The notes under the pieces were generated by a model. That model was not told the origin of the DNA. It did no database searches and saw nothing but the letters and a program-made list of their open reading frames with translations. From the NCBI GenBank assembly GCA_964444835.1, contig CAYUIT010000010.1, positions 31,864 through 95,863 of the forward strand: 64,000 nt of DNA, written 5' to 3'. Shown here in pieces: positions 1 through 9,000 of the stretch (within the stretch, counting starts at the first letter, position 1; the number at the start of each line of letters is the position of its first letter). This DNA is from CADEED01 sp964444835. GTDB lineage: Bacteria > Pseudomonadota > Gammaproteobacteria > Steroidobacterales > Steroidobacteraceae. The translations under genes were made by a program, and so were the position numbers.

Positions 1-356
1 TGATTCGCGATCACGGCTGCAAGCCCGGCCTCGTCTTCAATCCCGCGACGCCGCTCCACTATCTCGATCACACGCTCGAGAAGTTGGATTTAGTGCTGAT
101 CATGTCGGTGAACCCCGGATTTGGCGGCCAGAAGTTCATTCCTGGCGCGCTCGCCAAACTGCGCGAAGCGCGGCGCCGTATCGATGCGCTCGGGCGTCCG
201 GTGCGGCTCGAGGTTGACGGCGGCGTCAAGGTGGACAACATCCGCGCGATTGCCGCTGCGGGCGCCGATACGTTCGTTGCGGGCTCCGCCATCTTCGGCG
301 CTGCTAACTACTCCGAAACGATCGCGCAATTGCGCCGCGAAATCGCCAGCGCCTAA
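1..356 (+). CDS. rpe: Ribulose-phosphate 3-epimerase, C-terminal part
   Basis: This is the 3' part of a TIM-barrel epimerase that interconverts ribulose 5-phosphate and xylulose 5-phosphate in the pentose phosphate pathway. The reading frame is open from base 3, so the 5' end lies outside the window. Visible family motifs are MSVNPGFGGQKF (catalytic and phosphate region), the LEVDGGV strand with the catalytic Asp, and the AGSAIF phosphate-binding loop near the C-terminus. It ends at TAA 354-356 and is followed at once by a hairpin terminator shared with the convergent crp gene. rpiA, the partner isomerase, is also in this window at 14319-14978. Confidence 0.95.
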   Translation, partial: IRDHGCKPGLVFNPATPLHYLDHTLEKLDLVLIMSVNPGFGGQKFIPGALAKLREARRRIDALGRPVRLEVDGGVKVDNIRAIAAAGADTFVAGSAIFGAANYSETIAQLRREIASA

Positions 357-362
357 CAAGCA

Positions 363-387
363 AAACGCCGGCACGAGGCCGGCGTTT
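363..387. terminator. Bidirectional intrinsic terminator between rpe and crp
   Basis: A perfect 10-bp stem (363-372 with 378-387) and a 5-base loop ACGAG. The stem carries an A-run on one side and a T-run on the other, so it can terminate both rpe (+) and crp (-). Confidence 0.8.
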
Positions 388-413
388 GCGGAAGAGAGCC
401 AGATGGCCGGCGA

Positions 414-1157
414 CTATTCGTCGTCGTCCTCATCCTCGTCATCATCGACACGTGAGTTCTTGACTTGACCGCCCTTGGCACCGCCCACGGGGACGATCAC
501 GGGGCGCGTCTTCATCTTCGGACGCGCGTTGAATACGACGATGGTCTTGCCCGTGGCACGCAGCAAGCCTTGATCTTCGAGCACCTTCAGCACGCGGCCC
601 GCCATCTCGCGCGAGCAACCGACCAAACGCGACAGCTCTTGGCGGCTGACCTTGATCTGCATGCCTTCCGGATGCGTCATCGCATCGGGCTCGCCGCACA
701 GATCCATGATGGCGTGAGCTACGCGGCCCGTGACGTCGACAAATGCGAGGTCGCCGAGCTTCTTGTTCGTGCGGTCGAGGCGCGTGGCAAGCTGAGTGGC
801 CAACTCGAACACGAGGCCGGGGCTTTCGGCGGCGATCTGCCGGAAGCGCGGATACGTCATTTCAGCCAGTTCGCAATGGTTACGCGTGCGCACCCAGGCG
901 CTGCGCGTCGGCGACTCGTGAAACAGGCCCATCTCGCCGAAGAACTGACCTTTATTCAGGTAGGCCAGCACCATTTCATTCCCTTCCTCATCTTCGATCA
1001 TCACTTCGACCGAGCCGCTGATGATGTAGTAGAGGACGTCCGGCAGGTCGCCGGCATGAATGATCACGGTCTTGGATGGGACCGTGCGGATACGGCAGTA
1101 GCTCAGGAACCGGTTGATGGCCGGAATATCGCTGAGCGGTTTGACCGCCTCTTCCAT
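414..1157 (-). CDS. crp: cAMP receptor protein (CRP/Vfr/Clp-type) with acidic C-terminal tail
   Basis: Global transcription factor of the Crp-Fnr family, 247 residues from the start chosen here. The N-terminal half is a cyclic-nucleotide-binding beta-barrel (motif GQFFGEMGLF, then SPTRSAWVRT). The C-terminal winged helix carries SRQELSRLVGCSREMAGR, close to the E. coli CRP recognition helix. I chose ATG 1157 because AGGGAG sits 7-8 bases upstream; an in-frame ATG at 1178 would add seven residues. The protein runs about 35 residues past the usual CRP end and finishes in an almost pure Asp/Glu stretch (VDDDEDEDDDE). Whether it binds cAMP or, like Xanthomonas Clp, cyclic di-GMP cannot be settled by eye. 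A CRP-type palindrome lies upstream at 1260-1275. Confidence 0.93.
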   Translation of the reverse strand: MEEAVKPLSDIPAINRFLSYCRIRTVPSKTVIIHAGDLPDVLYYIISGSVEVMIEDEEGNEMVLAYLNKGQFFGEMGLFHESPTRSAWVRTRNHCELAEMTYPRFRQIAAESPGLVFELATQLATRLDRTNKKLGDLAFVDVTGRVAHAIMDLCGEPDAMTHPEGMQIKVSRQELSRLVGCSREMAGRVLKVLEDQGLLRATGKTIVVFNARPKMKTRPVIVPVGGAKGGQVKNSRVDDDEDEDDDE

Positions 1158-1259
1158 TGGAATCTCCCTTGCGAGCATTGAGTGAGCCCCGAAATAATTG
1201 ACCGAAGTATTTGTATTACATAACAGATTTCGGCCGCAAGCGATAAGTCATATCGCAAC

Positions 1260-1275
1260 GGTGATCGCCGTCACA
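1260..1275. promoter_or_regulatory. Predicted CRP-binding site upstream of crp
   Basis: Read on the minus strand this is TGTGA-CGGCGA-TCACC. It matches the E. coli CRP consensus TGTGA-N6-TCACA at nine of ten positions. It lies about 100 bases upstream of the crp start and just past the coq7 stop codon, which fits autoregulation of crp. Confidence 0.65.
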
Positions 1276-1290
1276 AGTCCGCAAGCAGAC

Positions 1291-1935
1291 CTACACCCGA
1301 TATGCAGTCGTTGTCATGACTTTGGCCGTCGCCCGCATCAATTGGCGGATGGGGCCCGGTAACTCGGCCCCGCCAGCCTCCGAGGCGTGGTGGGCATGGG
1401 TCGCCTCGTCGTGTTTCATCGCCTCGACGATCGCGCGTGTGCGCTGGTCTTCGGCAGGCAATCGATCCAAATGACCGCGGAGGTGGCCCTCAACCTGGCG
1501 CTCGGTCTCGGCCACGAAGCCGAGCGACGCACGATCGCCCATGAGCCCAGCGAGCGCGCCGATCGCGAACGAGCCGGCGTACCACAAGGGCGTGAGGACG
1601 CTCGGCCGCGAACCCAGTTCCTTCAGACGCTGGTCGCACCACGCGAGGTGGTCCGCCTCTTCGCGGGCTGCCTGCTGCAGGAAGCCGCGCGTTTCGGCGT
1701 CCCGGGCAAAAAGCGCCTGGGAGTGATAAAGCGCTTGGGCGGCGATCTCACCGGCGTGGTTGACCCGCATGAGGTTTGCGGACTCGCGCCGGGCCTCAGC
1801 AGACATCGCTTCGTCGGCTGCGGCGGCCCGGGCTGATGGGCCGGGCGTGGGGCGGGCGCTCTGGGTAGGCGCAAGGAGCGTCCGCAGTGCCTGGTCGGCG
1901 ACGTGGAGCAGGGGTTCAAGGGGGCTTTGGGCCAT
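1291..1935 (-). CDS. coq7: 2-nonaprenyl-3-methyl-6-methoxy-1,4-benzoquinol hydroxylase
   Basis: Di-iron hydroxylase for the penultimate step of ubiquinone synthesis (hydroxylation of demethoxyubiquinol), about 214 residues. The two carboxylate-bridged iron motifs are visible: RVNHAGEIAAQALY followed by EEADHLAWC, then ETERQVEGHL and KHDEATHAHHA. The C-terminus KVMTTTAYRV matches the Pseudomonas Coq7 ending. I chose ATG 1935 (MAQSPLEPLL) because it aligns with the family N-terminus. Upstream in-frame ATGs at 1947 and 1989 exist, but a TATAAT hexamer overlaps the first of these. Some bacteria use this type instead of UbiF; two flavin hydroxylases (19110-21592) cover other ring positions. Confidence 0.93.
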   Translation of the reverse strand: MAQSPLEPLLHVADQALRTLLAPTQSARPTPGPSARAAAADEAMSAEARRESANLMRVNHAGEIAAQALYHSQALFARDAETRGFLQQAAREEADHLAWCDQRLKELGSRPSVLTPLWYAGSFAIGALAGLMGDRASLGFVAETERQVEGHLRGHLDRLPAEDQRTRAIVEAMKHDEATHAHHASEAGGAELPGPIRQLMRATAKVMTTTAYRV

Positions 1936-1945
1936 CGTGGATCGC

Positions 1946-1951
1946 ATTATA
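1946..1951 (-). promoter_or_regulatory. Consensus -10 hexamer close to the coq7 start
   Basis: A perfect TATAAT on the minus strand with only 10 bases between it and ATG 1935. Transcription would then start a few bases before, or at, the start codon. No good -35 hexamer is seen at the usual distance. Confidence 0.5.
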
Positions 1952-2045
1952 AATCCGATACTTGCGGTTCGGTGCGGGTTCTTTTGCAAAGGCCCATCCG
2001 CTTGAGTAAACTTGCGCCCCTTTTTCGAGGGCCCCCGAGCGCGCT

Positions 2046-2051
2046 TATAAC
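2046..2051 (+). promoter_or_regulatory. Candidate -10 of the rplM-rpsI operon
   Basis: TATAAC lies about 33 bases upstream of the rplM start, in the short divergent gap with coq7. The -35 region is weak (TTTCGA at 17-bp spacing). Confidence 0.35.
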
Positions 2052-2084
2052 TTGCGCGGATATCGGCGGTCGGAGTCCAAAGTC

Positions 2085-2522
2085 ATGCCTGCTACGGTTT
2101 TTGCGAAGCCCGGTAACGTCCGCGGCGATTGGTTTGTGGTCGATGCGTCGGACCAGGTGCTCGGTCGCCTGGCAACGCAGATTGCGATGCGTCTGAAGGG
2201 CAAGCACAAGGCCATCTTCAGCCCCCATGTCGACATGGGCGATCACATCGTCGTGTTGAACGCGGAGAAGATTCGCGTCACGGGTAACAAGCTGCAAGAC
2301 AAGATGTATCACCACCACACGGGATACGTCGGTAACTTGAAGTCGATCGCGTTGGGCAAGCTCTTGAAGGAGCACCCGGAGCGCGCGATCGAGTTCGCTG
2401 TGAAGGGCATGCTGCCGAAGGGCCCGCTGGGCCGCCGCATGTTCAAGAAGTTGCATGTGTTCGCGGGCACTAACCACCCGCACGCTGCGCAACAACCCAA
2501 GCCGCTTTCGATCCAAGGATAA
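2085..2522 (+). CDS. rplM: 50S ribosomal protein L13
   Basis: Ribosomal large-subunit protein L13, 145 residues (142 in E. coli). Family signatures seen are WFVVDASDQVLGRLAT near the N-terminus, YHHHTGYVGNLKS in the middle and KGMLPKGPLGRRMFKKL. The start at 2085 (MPATVFAKPG) is set by the family N-terminus and a GGAG ribosome site at 2072-2075; the frame is open a little further upstream. rpsI follows after 6 bases, the usual rplM-rpsI operon. Confidence 0.98.
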   Translation: MPATVFAKPGNVRGDWFVVDASDQVLGRLATQIAMRLKGKHKAIFSPHVDMGDHIVVLNAEKIRVTGNKLQDKMYHHHTGYVGNLKSIALGKLLKEHPERAIEFAVKGMLPKGPLGRRMFKKLHVFAGTNHPHAAQQPKPLSIQG

Positions 2523-2528
2523 TTTGTA

Positions 2529-2918
2529 ATGCCCGCCATTCATTACGGCACTGGCCGCCGCAAGACCTCGACCGCCCGCGTGTACATGCGCGCTGGCACC
2601 GGCAAGATCACTGTCAACGCGCGTCCGTTGGACGAGTTCTTCGGTCGTGAAACCGGCCGCATGATCGTGCGCCAGCCGCTCGAGACAGCGCAGCTCGTCG
2701 GCAAGTTCGACATCGATGTCAGCGTGTCGGGTGGCGGCATCACGGGCCAGGCCGGCGCGATTCGGCACGGCATCACGCGCGCGCTGTTGAGCTACGACGA
2801 AACGCTGCGCAAGTCGTTGCGTGTGGCGGGCTTCGTCACGCGCGATGCGCGCGAAGTCGAGCGCAAGAAGGTCGGCCGCCGCAAGGCGCGTCGTGGTCCG
2901 CAGTACTCGAAGCGCTAA
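2529..2918 (+). CDS. rpsI: 30S ribosomal protein S9
   Basis: Ribosomal small-subunit protein S9, 129 residues. It shows the GTGRRKTSTARVY N-terminal motif, GGGITGQAGAIRHGI in the centre, and the basic C-terminal tail RRGPQYSKR that reaches the ribosomal P site. It is co-transcribed with rplM and followed 27 bases later by a tRNA-Gln gene on the same strand, so the tRNA may be processed from the same transcript. Confidence 0.98.
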   Translation: MPAIHYGTGRRKTSTARVYMRAGTGKITVNARPLDEFFGRETGRMIVRQPLETAQLVGKFDIDVSVSGGGITGQAGAIRHGITRALLSYDETLRKSLRVAGFVTRDAREVERKKVGRRKARRGPQYSKR

Positions 2919-2945
2919 CGCTTCACTGGCTGGACGGCAGCTTTT

Positions 2946-3019
2946 TGGGGGATCGTCTAGCGGTAGGACAACGGACTCTGACTCCGTTTACCTAGGTTCG
3001 AATCCTAGTCCCCCAGCCA
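2946..3019 (+). tRNA. glnU: tRNA-Gln (anticodon CUG)
   Basis: A complete cloverleaf. The acceptor stem TGGGGGA (2946-2952) pairs with TCCCCCA (3009-3015). The anticodon stem ACGGA/TCCGT encloses loop CTCTGAC with anticodon CTG at 2978-2980. The T-arm carries GGTTCGAATCC, the discriminator is G, and CCA 3017-3019 is encoded. The U-A first pair is typical of tRNA-Gln. The gene symbol follows E. coli usage and is only a label. Confidence 0.95.
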
Positions 3020-3031
3020 TACTTGCTGTAC

Positions 3032-3052
3032 GCCCGAGTGTCAGACTCGGGC
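3032..3052 (+). terminator. Hairpin after the tRNA gene
   Basis: An 8-bp perfect stem (3032-3039 with 3045-3052) with loop GTCAG, followed only by a weak T-containing tail. It may be a processing signal or a first, weak terminator. Confidence 0.5.
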
Positions 3053-3064
3053 AGTTGTTAGGAA

Positions 3065-3094
3065 GACGACCCGCCGCTCGGCGGGTCGTCGCAT
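3065..3094 (+). terminator. Strong hairpin terminator after tRNA-Gln
   Basis: An 11-bp perfect GC-rich stem (3065-3075 with 3080-3090), 4-base loop GCTC, followed by GCATTTT. It separates the rplM-rpsI-tRNA unit from the DUF885 gene. Confidence 0.7.
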
Positions 3095-3131
3095 TTTGGG
3101 CCTGCGCACTGGGCCGGTATCGAGGTGTAGC

Positions 3132-4964
3132 GTGAGAAGATTCGCGTCGGTTGTTAGTGTTGCGGTCGTGGGGCTGGCGGCATGCACGGCGCAGCCGCCG
3201 GTGCCGGGCGTTGCCGAAGCGCCGGTCGTGGCAACGGCGACGCAGGCTGGTGCTGCGCAACGCCTCGAGGCGCTCTACGAGGAGTTTTGGCAAGAGACGC
3301 TGAAGCGCAGTCCGATCCTCGCCACTTTCGTGGGAGATGCACGCTACAACGATCAATTGCCGAACACGCTGACGGCGGAGTATGTGGTCGAGACGCGCGC
3401 GTTCCACGAGCGCTATCTCGCGCGCGCCCGTGCCATCGGCGGCGACCGACTCGAAGGCCAAGCGCGTTTGTCGTACGACATCTTCGTGCGCGATCGCGAA
3501 ATGGCAATTGCCGAAACGGAGTTCCCGAGCCGGCTCGTGCCGATCAATCAGTTCGGCAGCTTCCCCGCAATGTTCGCGCAGCTCGGCTCCGGCACGAATG
3601 CGCAGCCGTTCAAGACCGTTCAGGACTATGAGAATTGGCTGAAGCGCGCCGCGCTTGCGCCAACGGTGTTCGACCAAGCGATCGCGAATATGCGCGAAGG
3701 CGTGAAGCTCGGCATCGTGCAGCCCCGTGTGCTGATGGTGAAGGTGCTGCCGCAGCTCGATCAGCTCATTGCCGACGACGCCGAGAAGAGCGTGTTTTGG
3801 GGGCCGATCACGGCGCTACCCGAGACCTTTAGCGCGGAGGATCGGACGCGCTTGACGGCTGCGTACCGTGCCCTGATCAACGACACGTTGATGCCGAGCT
3901 ACCGCAAGCTGCGCACGTTCATCGCTGACGAGTATTTGCAGCAGACGCGCGATACGTATGGCCTGGCCGCGCTGCCGAATGGCCAAGCGTGGTATGCGTA
4001 CCTGGTCCGCGACAACACGACGACCTCGCTGACACCCGCTGAAATCCATCAGATCGGGCTCGATGAAGTGGCGCGCATCCAGCGCGAGATGCTCGTCGTG
4101 GCTCAAGAGCTCGGATTCCAAACGCCGGAGGGCGGCAATGCGCTGACGAGTTTCTTTCAGTGGATGAAAGACCGCAGCGATATGTACTTCGCATCGCGCG
4201 ACGAGCTACTCACTAACTATCGAGCCTTCCGCGCGCAAGTCGACCCGTTGCTGCCGCAGTATTTCAATCTGCGCCCCCGCGCCGACTACGAGATCCGTCC
4301 GTATGAGCCGTTCCGCGAAGCGTCTGCCGCCGCCGGTTCGTATCAAGGGCCGCCGCTCGACGGCTCGCGCGCCGGTATCTTCTATGTGAACACCTTTGAC
4401 TTGAAGGCGCGACCGAAGTGGGCGATGGCGTCGCTGTCGCTGCACGAGGCGGCGCCCGGGCACCATTTCCAGATCGCGTTGCAGCGCGAACTCGGCGAGC
4501 TGCCGATGTTCCGCCGCTTTGGCGGCGAGACGGCCTTCATCGAAGGGTGGGGCCTCTATGCAGAATATCTCGGCTACGAGATGGGCCTCTACCGCGATCC
4601 GGTGGCGCGCTTCGGTGCGCTCGATGCCGAACTCTGGCGTTCGATTCGGCTCGTGGTCGACACGGGCTTGCACGCCAAAGGGTGGACTCGCCAGCAAGTG
4701 CTCGACTACATGTACGCAAATTCCCCGGCCGAGCCCACGCGTGCGATTTCCGAGGCCGAGCGCTTCATGGCTGCGCCGGGCCAAGCGCTCGCGTACAAGA
4801 TCGGCCAACTCAAGATCATCGAAGTGCGCAAGCGGGCCGAAGCGAAGCTCGGTGCCCAGTTCGACGTCCGCGCGTTCCATGACGAAGTGTTGCGCGATGG
4901 CTCGGTGCCGCTCGACGTGCTCGACAAGAAAATCGATCGTTGGATTGCGACTCGCGCCCGCTAG
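3132..4964 (+). CDS. DUF885 family lipoprotein, probable zinc peptidase
   Basis: Predicted cell-envelope lipoprotein of 610 residues. The GTG start at 3132 gives a short signal sequence ending in lipobox LAAC, so Cys about 18 would be lipidated. The body is a DUF885 domain. This family is distantly metallopeptidase-like and shows here an HExxxxH-type motif (LHEAAPGHHFQ) followed by FIEGWGLYAEYLG, which would supply the zinc ligands and catalytic Glu. The substrate is unknown. It reads tail-to-tail into a GNAT gene, sharing the bases CTAG at 4961-4964. No operon partner is evident. Confidence 0.85.
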   Translation: MRRFASVVSVAVVGLAACTAQPPVPGVAEAPVVATATQAGAAQRLEALYEEFWQETLKRSPILATFVGDARYNDQLPNTLTAEYVVETRAFHERYLARARAIGGDRLEGQARLSYDIFVRDREMAIAETEFPSRLVPINQFGSFPAMFAQLGSGTNAQPFKTVQDYENWLKRAALAPTVFDQAIANMREGVKLGIVQPRVLMVKVLPQLDQLIADDAEKSVFWGPITALPETFSAEDRTRLTAAYRALINDTLMPSYRKLRTFIADEYLQQTRDTYGLAALPNGQAWYAYLVRDNTTTSLTPAEIHQIGLDEVARIQREMLVVAQELGFQTPEGGNALTSFFQWMKDRSDMYFASRDELLTNYRAFRAQVDPLLPQYFNLRPRADYEIRPYEPFREASAAAGSYQGPPLDGSRAGIFYVNTFDLKARPKWAMASLSLHEAAPGHHFQIALQRELGELPMFRRFGGETAFIEGWGLYAEYLGYEMGLYRDPVARFGALDAELWRSIRLVVDTGLHAKGWTRQQVLDYMYANSPAEPTRAISEAERFMAAPGQALAYKIGQLKIIEVRKRAEAKLGAQFDVRAFHDEVLRDGSVPLDVLDKKIDRWIATRAR

Positions 4965-5461
4965 CGCGGTCGATACCACGCCATCGGGACATCGTCTTCG
5001 ATGTGGCCATCGGGGTCGCGGACGCGTCCGTGGAAGCGACCCTCGATGACGAAGCCTAACGACTGATACAGCCCGATCGCCCGCGTATTGCTGGCTCGCG
5101 CCAGGAGCTCGACGCGTTGAATGTCTGGCATCGCCGTGCGCACGTGCTCGAGTAGCGCTTGAAACAAGCGGCGGCCAATGCCGCGGCCGTGGTAGCTCGG
5201 GTGCACGGCAATCGTGAGATCCGACAGCACGTGGGCAAAGCGCTGGGGTTCGGGGCGGTACGCGTGGATCTCGCCGACGACAGTGCCTGCCGTTTCGAAC
5301 ACGAACTCGGCCCCGCGCGCGCGAGCGCCATCCATGAAACTCGCGACGTACCGTTCGCTCACTTCCTCGGGCAGACGCGCGAGTCCGCGAGGTTCGGCGG
5401 CCACAACGCGATACAGCGCGACGATGGCGGCAGCATCGCGCGGCTCGGCGATGCGAATCAT
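4961..5461 (-). CDS. GNAT family N-acetyltransferase
   Basis: A 166-residue acetyltransferase using acetyl-CoA; the substrate is unknown. It starts MIRIAEPRDAAAIVALY and shows the GNAT acetyl-CoA loop HPSYHGRGIGRRLFQALL and the C-terminal ARASNTRAIGLYQSLGF motif common in RimI/PhnO-like members. ATG 5461 overlaps the stop codon of the upstream CDP-alcohol transferase-like gene (ATGA), so the two are translationally coupled. Confidence 0.85.
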   Translation of the reverse strand: MIRIAEPRDAAAIVALYRVVAAEPRGLARLPEEVSERYVASFMDGARARGAEFVFETAGTVVGEIHAYRPEPQRFAHVLSDLTIAVHPSYHGRGIGRRLFQALLEHVRTAMPDIQRVELLARASNTRAIGLYQSLGFVIEGRFHGRVRDPDGHIEDDVPMAWYRPR

Positions 5462-6096
5462 GGTGTGCGCGATCCAGGAGGTTGGCGCAATTGCCGTGCG
5501 ATCGCTTGCGTGCGTGTCACGCAGGTCACGAGCGCGCCTATTGCGATCACCCAGGCGGCAACCTGCAACGAGAACAAGCTGCCGCGCCACGCAAATTCTG
5601 CGGCGCCGACGACGCACGCCACCGTCATCACGGCCATGCGATGTTGTTTGGCCATCGGGCCACGAAAGTCTTGCGCGAAGCCCAATGCGCCGCCGAACAC
5701 GCGGATATAGGCAGTCAATGCTGCGGCGAGCGCGCCAAGCCAGCCGAGCCACGGGACGCCGACCGCATAGCCGAGTGCGATGATCAGCACCGAGTCGGCA
5801 ATCCGATCCGGGAACTCGTTATAGAGCTGGCCCACCGCCGATTGTTTGCCGCCCTCGACGGCTACCATGCCGTCCAACAGATTGCAGATCAGCCGCAACT
5901 GAATGCCGACGGCACACGCTAGCAAGCCGAGCGAGCCACCCCAGTGCAGCAATGCGGCGGCACCCGCGGCCGCGAACGCGATACTCGCGACGGAAATTTG
6001 ATTCGCCGTGACCGACGAGCGCACGAGCGCGGCAGCGACGGCGCGCGCCCAGCCAGAGTCCCGCGCGGCAATAGGGCGGCGCGACGAGGTGCTCAT
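5458..6096 (-). CDS. CDP-alcohol phosphatidyltransferase-like membrane protein
   Basis: Integral membrane protein of 212 residues with about five to six hydrophobic segments. It has a recognisable CDP-alcohol phosphatidyltransferase signature around residues 75-105: LLDGMVAVEGG followed by GQLYNEFPDRIADS. The aspartates that bind the metal and CDP are present (DG, then D-R-I-A-D). The Arg of the usual DGxxAR element is replaced (DGMVAV), as in a divergent subgroup of the family. It would transfer a phosphatidyl or related group from a CDP-linked donor to an alcohol, but the acceptor is unknown. It is coupled to the GNAT gene and lies 3 bases after the M48 gene. Confidence 0.75.
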   Translation of the reverse strand: MSTSSRRPIAARDSGWARAVAAALVRSSVTANQISVASIAFAAAGAAALLHWGGSLGLLACAVGIQLRLICNLLDGMVAVEGGKQSAVGQLYNEFPDRIADSVLIIALGYAVGVPWLGWLGALAAALTAYIRVFGGALGFAQDFRGPMAKQHRMAVMTVACVVGAAEFAWRGSLFSLQVAAWVIAIGALVTCVTRTQAIARQLRQPPGSRTP

Positions 6097-6099
6097 GTG

Positions 6100-9000
6100 T
6101 CAGTCGAAGTACGGTCGTTCACCCACGAACAGCAGGCGCTTGGCTTTGTCGCGCCACGCCGGTGGCGTATTCGTGCCGAGCATGACAGTCGCGGTGCTGA
6201 GCGCGATGCCGCGCATGCGTAGGCCATTGGCGACGAACGGTTCGGGCACGGTCGACGGATCGGCGGCCGTGCGAGCCGACTCGAGGAAGGCCAATAACGC
6301 GTCCGTGACTTCAGGTCCCAATTGCTGTCGAAAGGCGGCGGCATACGCGTCGGGATTGTAACCCTCGCGCACCGCGAGACCGTAGGCCGCGAGCGCGGCG
6401 AACACATCGTCTTTGGGCACCTCGGTCGATAGCGCGACTTTGACGAGCTCGGCGGGCGCGCGATCCGAGGCGGCCACGTAGAAGAGGAAGCTCTTGCCGC
6501 GGTTGCGCGGTTTGAGCGCACGTTCCGCGGCAGCTTCGATCTTGCCGACTGCGAGCTGGTGGTAGTCGTTGAGTTCCGTGTCGCGAGGCGCTGAGCCATT
6601 TTCGATTGCGATGAACGAGGCGAGATTCGGTGCGAACTTAGCCAAATCCGCATTCGCCGCGCGGCCGTTCTCACTCGTGAGGCGACGGATCCGGGCCAGC
6701 TCGTCCGCGACGAAACTGGCTGTGGCGGGCGCTCGCTTCAGCGCTGTTTCAAACGGCGGGACCGATTCGGCAAGCTTGTCTTGTTCGACCAGCGAGTACG
6801 CTGCGGCCATTGCGAGCCAGCCGTGCTTGGGCCATTGCTGGTGCGCGGCGATGAATCGGTCGCGTTGTTCTTGGCCATCGGGCAAGCAGCGAATCGCTGC
6901 GTATTGCCAGTCGGCAGAATCCGGCGTTTTCTGCGCCATCGCCGTGTGCCGCGCGCACACCGCGGGCTTCTTGTCACCCGCGGTGTCTTGCTCCATGCGC
7001 AGCAGCGCCGGGGCTGACGGCGTTTCTTGCAAGCGCTCGGCTAACAACTTCTCGAAACGTGTGGTATTCGAGGCGAGTGACAACCACGTCAAAATCTCCG
7101 GCGATTCCACGTCGTCCCAGCGCGCATGCACGTAAGCGAGTTGAAGCTGCTGGCCGGCATCCTCTACCATCGAAGTTTGTTCTGCCGGCGAGTATTGCGC
7201 GCCGCTCGACAGCACGCTGCGCGTCGTGGCGCCTTTGCTGCGCACCTGGGTCGGCGGATCTTCGAACATGTGATTGGCCGAGCTCGGCGTCCAACGAATG
7301 GCGCCGAGCATTTGCGGCGGCGGATCCTCGCCACCCCCGTACACGGCCGTCCACGAATACAACGGTGCGGCGCCTGCAATGTTGTACACATAGCTACCGA
7401 AGCTGCCGTGGAGCTCCTGGTCGAACGACTCGATCGTCTGGCCCTGCGCAGTCTTGGCGACGAATCGCAGCGTGCCCTCCTCGGGCACGGTGATCGATGT
7501 CGTCCGATTGGGTCGCAAGCGCACTTGCTGCCCAGCCGCTTCCACGACGACCTCACGCACCAAGCCGTTGTACACCGTGACGGTGGCTTCGCCGACCTTG
7601 CCGCCGACGGCGAGCACCCCACCGACAATGGCTGCCGCGACTAACAACTTAGCGCCGGTGGCAACTGCGCCATCCGCGGTTTGGAACTTGTCCCACCAAC
7701 CGAGGCGCGTCTGCCGCGGTCGCTCAGTGCCCGGCAGCAGGGCGGGATAGTCGGTGGGGACCGTCGAAGCAGGAGGTGCATCCATCGGCTTCAGGCCGTC
7801 GCGATGGAACTTGGCGATTTGCGCTTCTGAGAGCAGCAATTGTTCGAGCGCACACGTGTGCAGCGCACCGAGCGCACCGAGCGCGGCGCCCACCCAGCTG
7901 TCGATGACACCCAGCCAATCGCCTAACTGCGCATCGTTGGGCGGCGGTAAATCGAATTTGCCGAGCGCTGCGGACCAACTCTCGGTTTCGAGCCGCCGCA
8001 ACAAGGTGCGATCGAGGACGACTTTGTCGCCCTGCGCATGAATACGCGACAGTACGCGATATAGCTCGTTGGCGGCGTCGAGGAGCCGTTGGCGCTCTTT
8101 CTTGCTCACGCGACCATCTGCGGTGACGACGCTATACACGTTGAGGAATGCACCGTGCGCGTCGCGCAGGTCCGCCTCGTTGTGGTCGACGTAGTGGAGC
8201 ACCGCGAGTACACCTCGCAGATACTCAGGCCAACCTTTACCAAAGCCCTCCGCCAGCGCGAGATGGACGCGGCGGCAGCGCTTGTCGTGGCCCTCGATGC
8301 TCTTGGAGAGGTCGGCAATCTCGCGTTCGATTCCGGCAATCGCCGCAGGCAGATCCGTTCGCTTGATCTCAGCGCCTCGGTGGCGAACGATGCCGCCGGG
8401 TGCGGTGGCGACCTGGTCGCGCAACGCTTCGAGCGCTGCCTTCTCTTCTTGCAGCTCCGTCAGCTGCTCGATCTGCGTGCCGAGCGATTCGGGATACAGG
8501 CCATCGAGCGCTTTGTGGAGGGCGTCGCCAGTCAATGTGGCGGAATACAAGTCCGCCGGTGTCTTCGCGTGACGGACAATCGAGCGGCCCAAGTACGCGC
8601 CACGGTACGCGCGGTTCAAATACGGCCGATCGTATTGCTTGTCGAGACTCTTCATCGACTCCGCCATGTCGACCGGCTTTGCCTCGGTCTTACGCAGCAG
8701 GTGCGCGGACATTTGCGTGCGGAGCGCGGCGGGGTCATTGAACAGATCCCACGCCGAGCGACCGTCGATCGGCGCCTCGACATAGCGCTGCTTCGCATTC
8801 TGCTCGCGCTCTTCATTCGGTGGATGGGTGGACCACATGCGCGGCGGCTGTGCGAGCTGCGCTTTGAACACACGGTGCTGCGCTCGATCGCGCGCCGGCA
8901 TCGGCGGCGCACTGCCGTAATCCGGCTGATTGAGAATGTCGCGCACGCGCTCGATCACACGCGCCTGAACGGCGAACAGATCTTGGGTGGCACGGCCCGC

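Noticed and set aside
121..468. Plus-strand reading frame of 115 codons ending in a poly-serine run
   Set aside because: It is antisense to the acidic tail of crp and out of frame with rpe; the serine run is only the complement of the Asp/Glu codons.
465..1181. Plus-strand frame of 238 codons opposite crp
   Set aside because: Full antisense of a clear CRP homologue with no family features; long shadow frames are common in GC-rich DNA.
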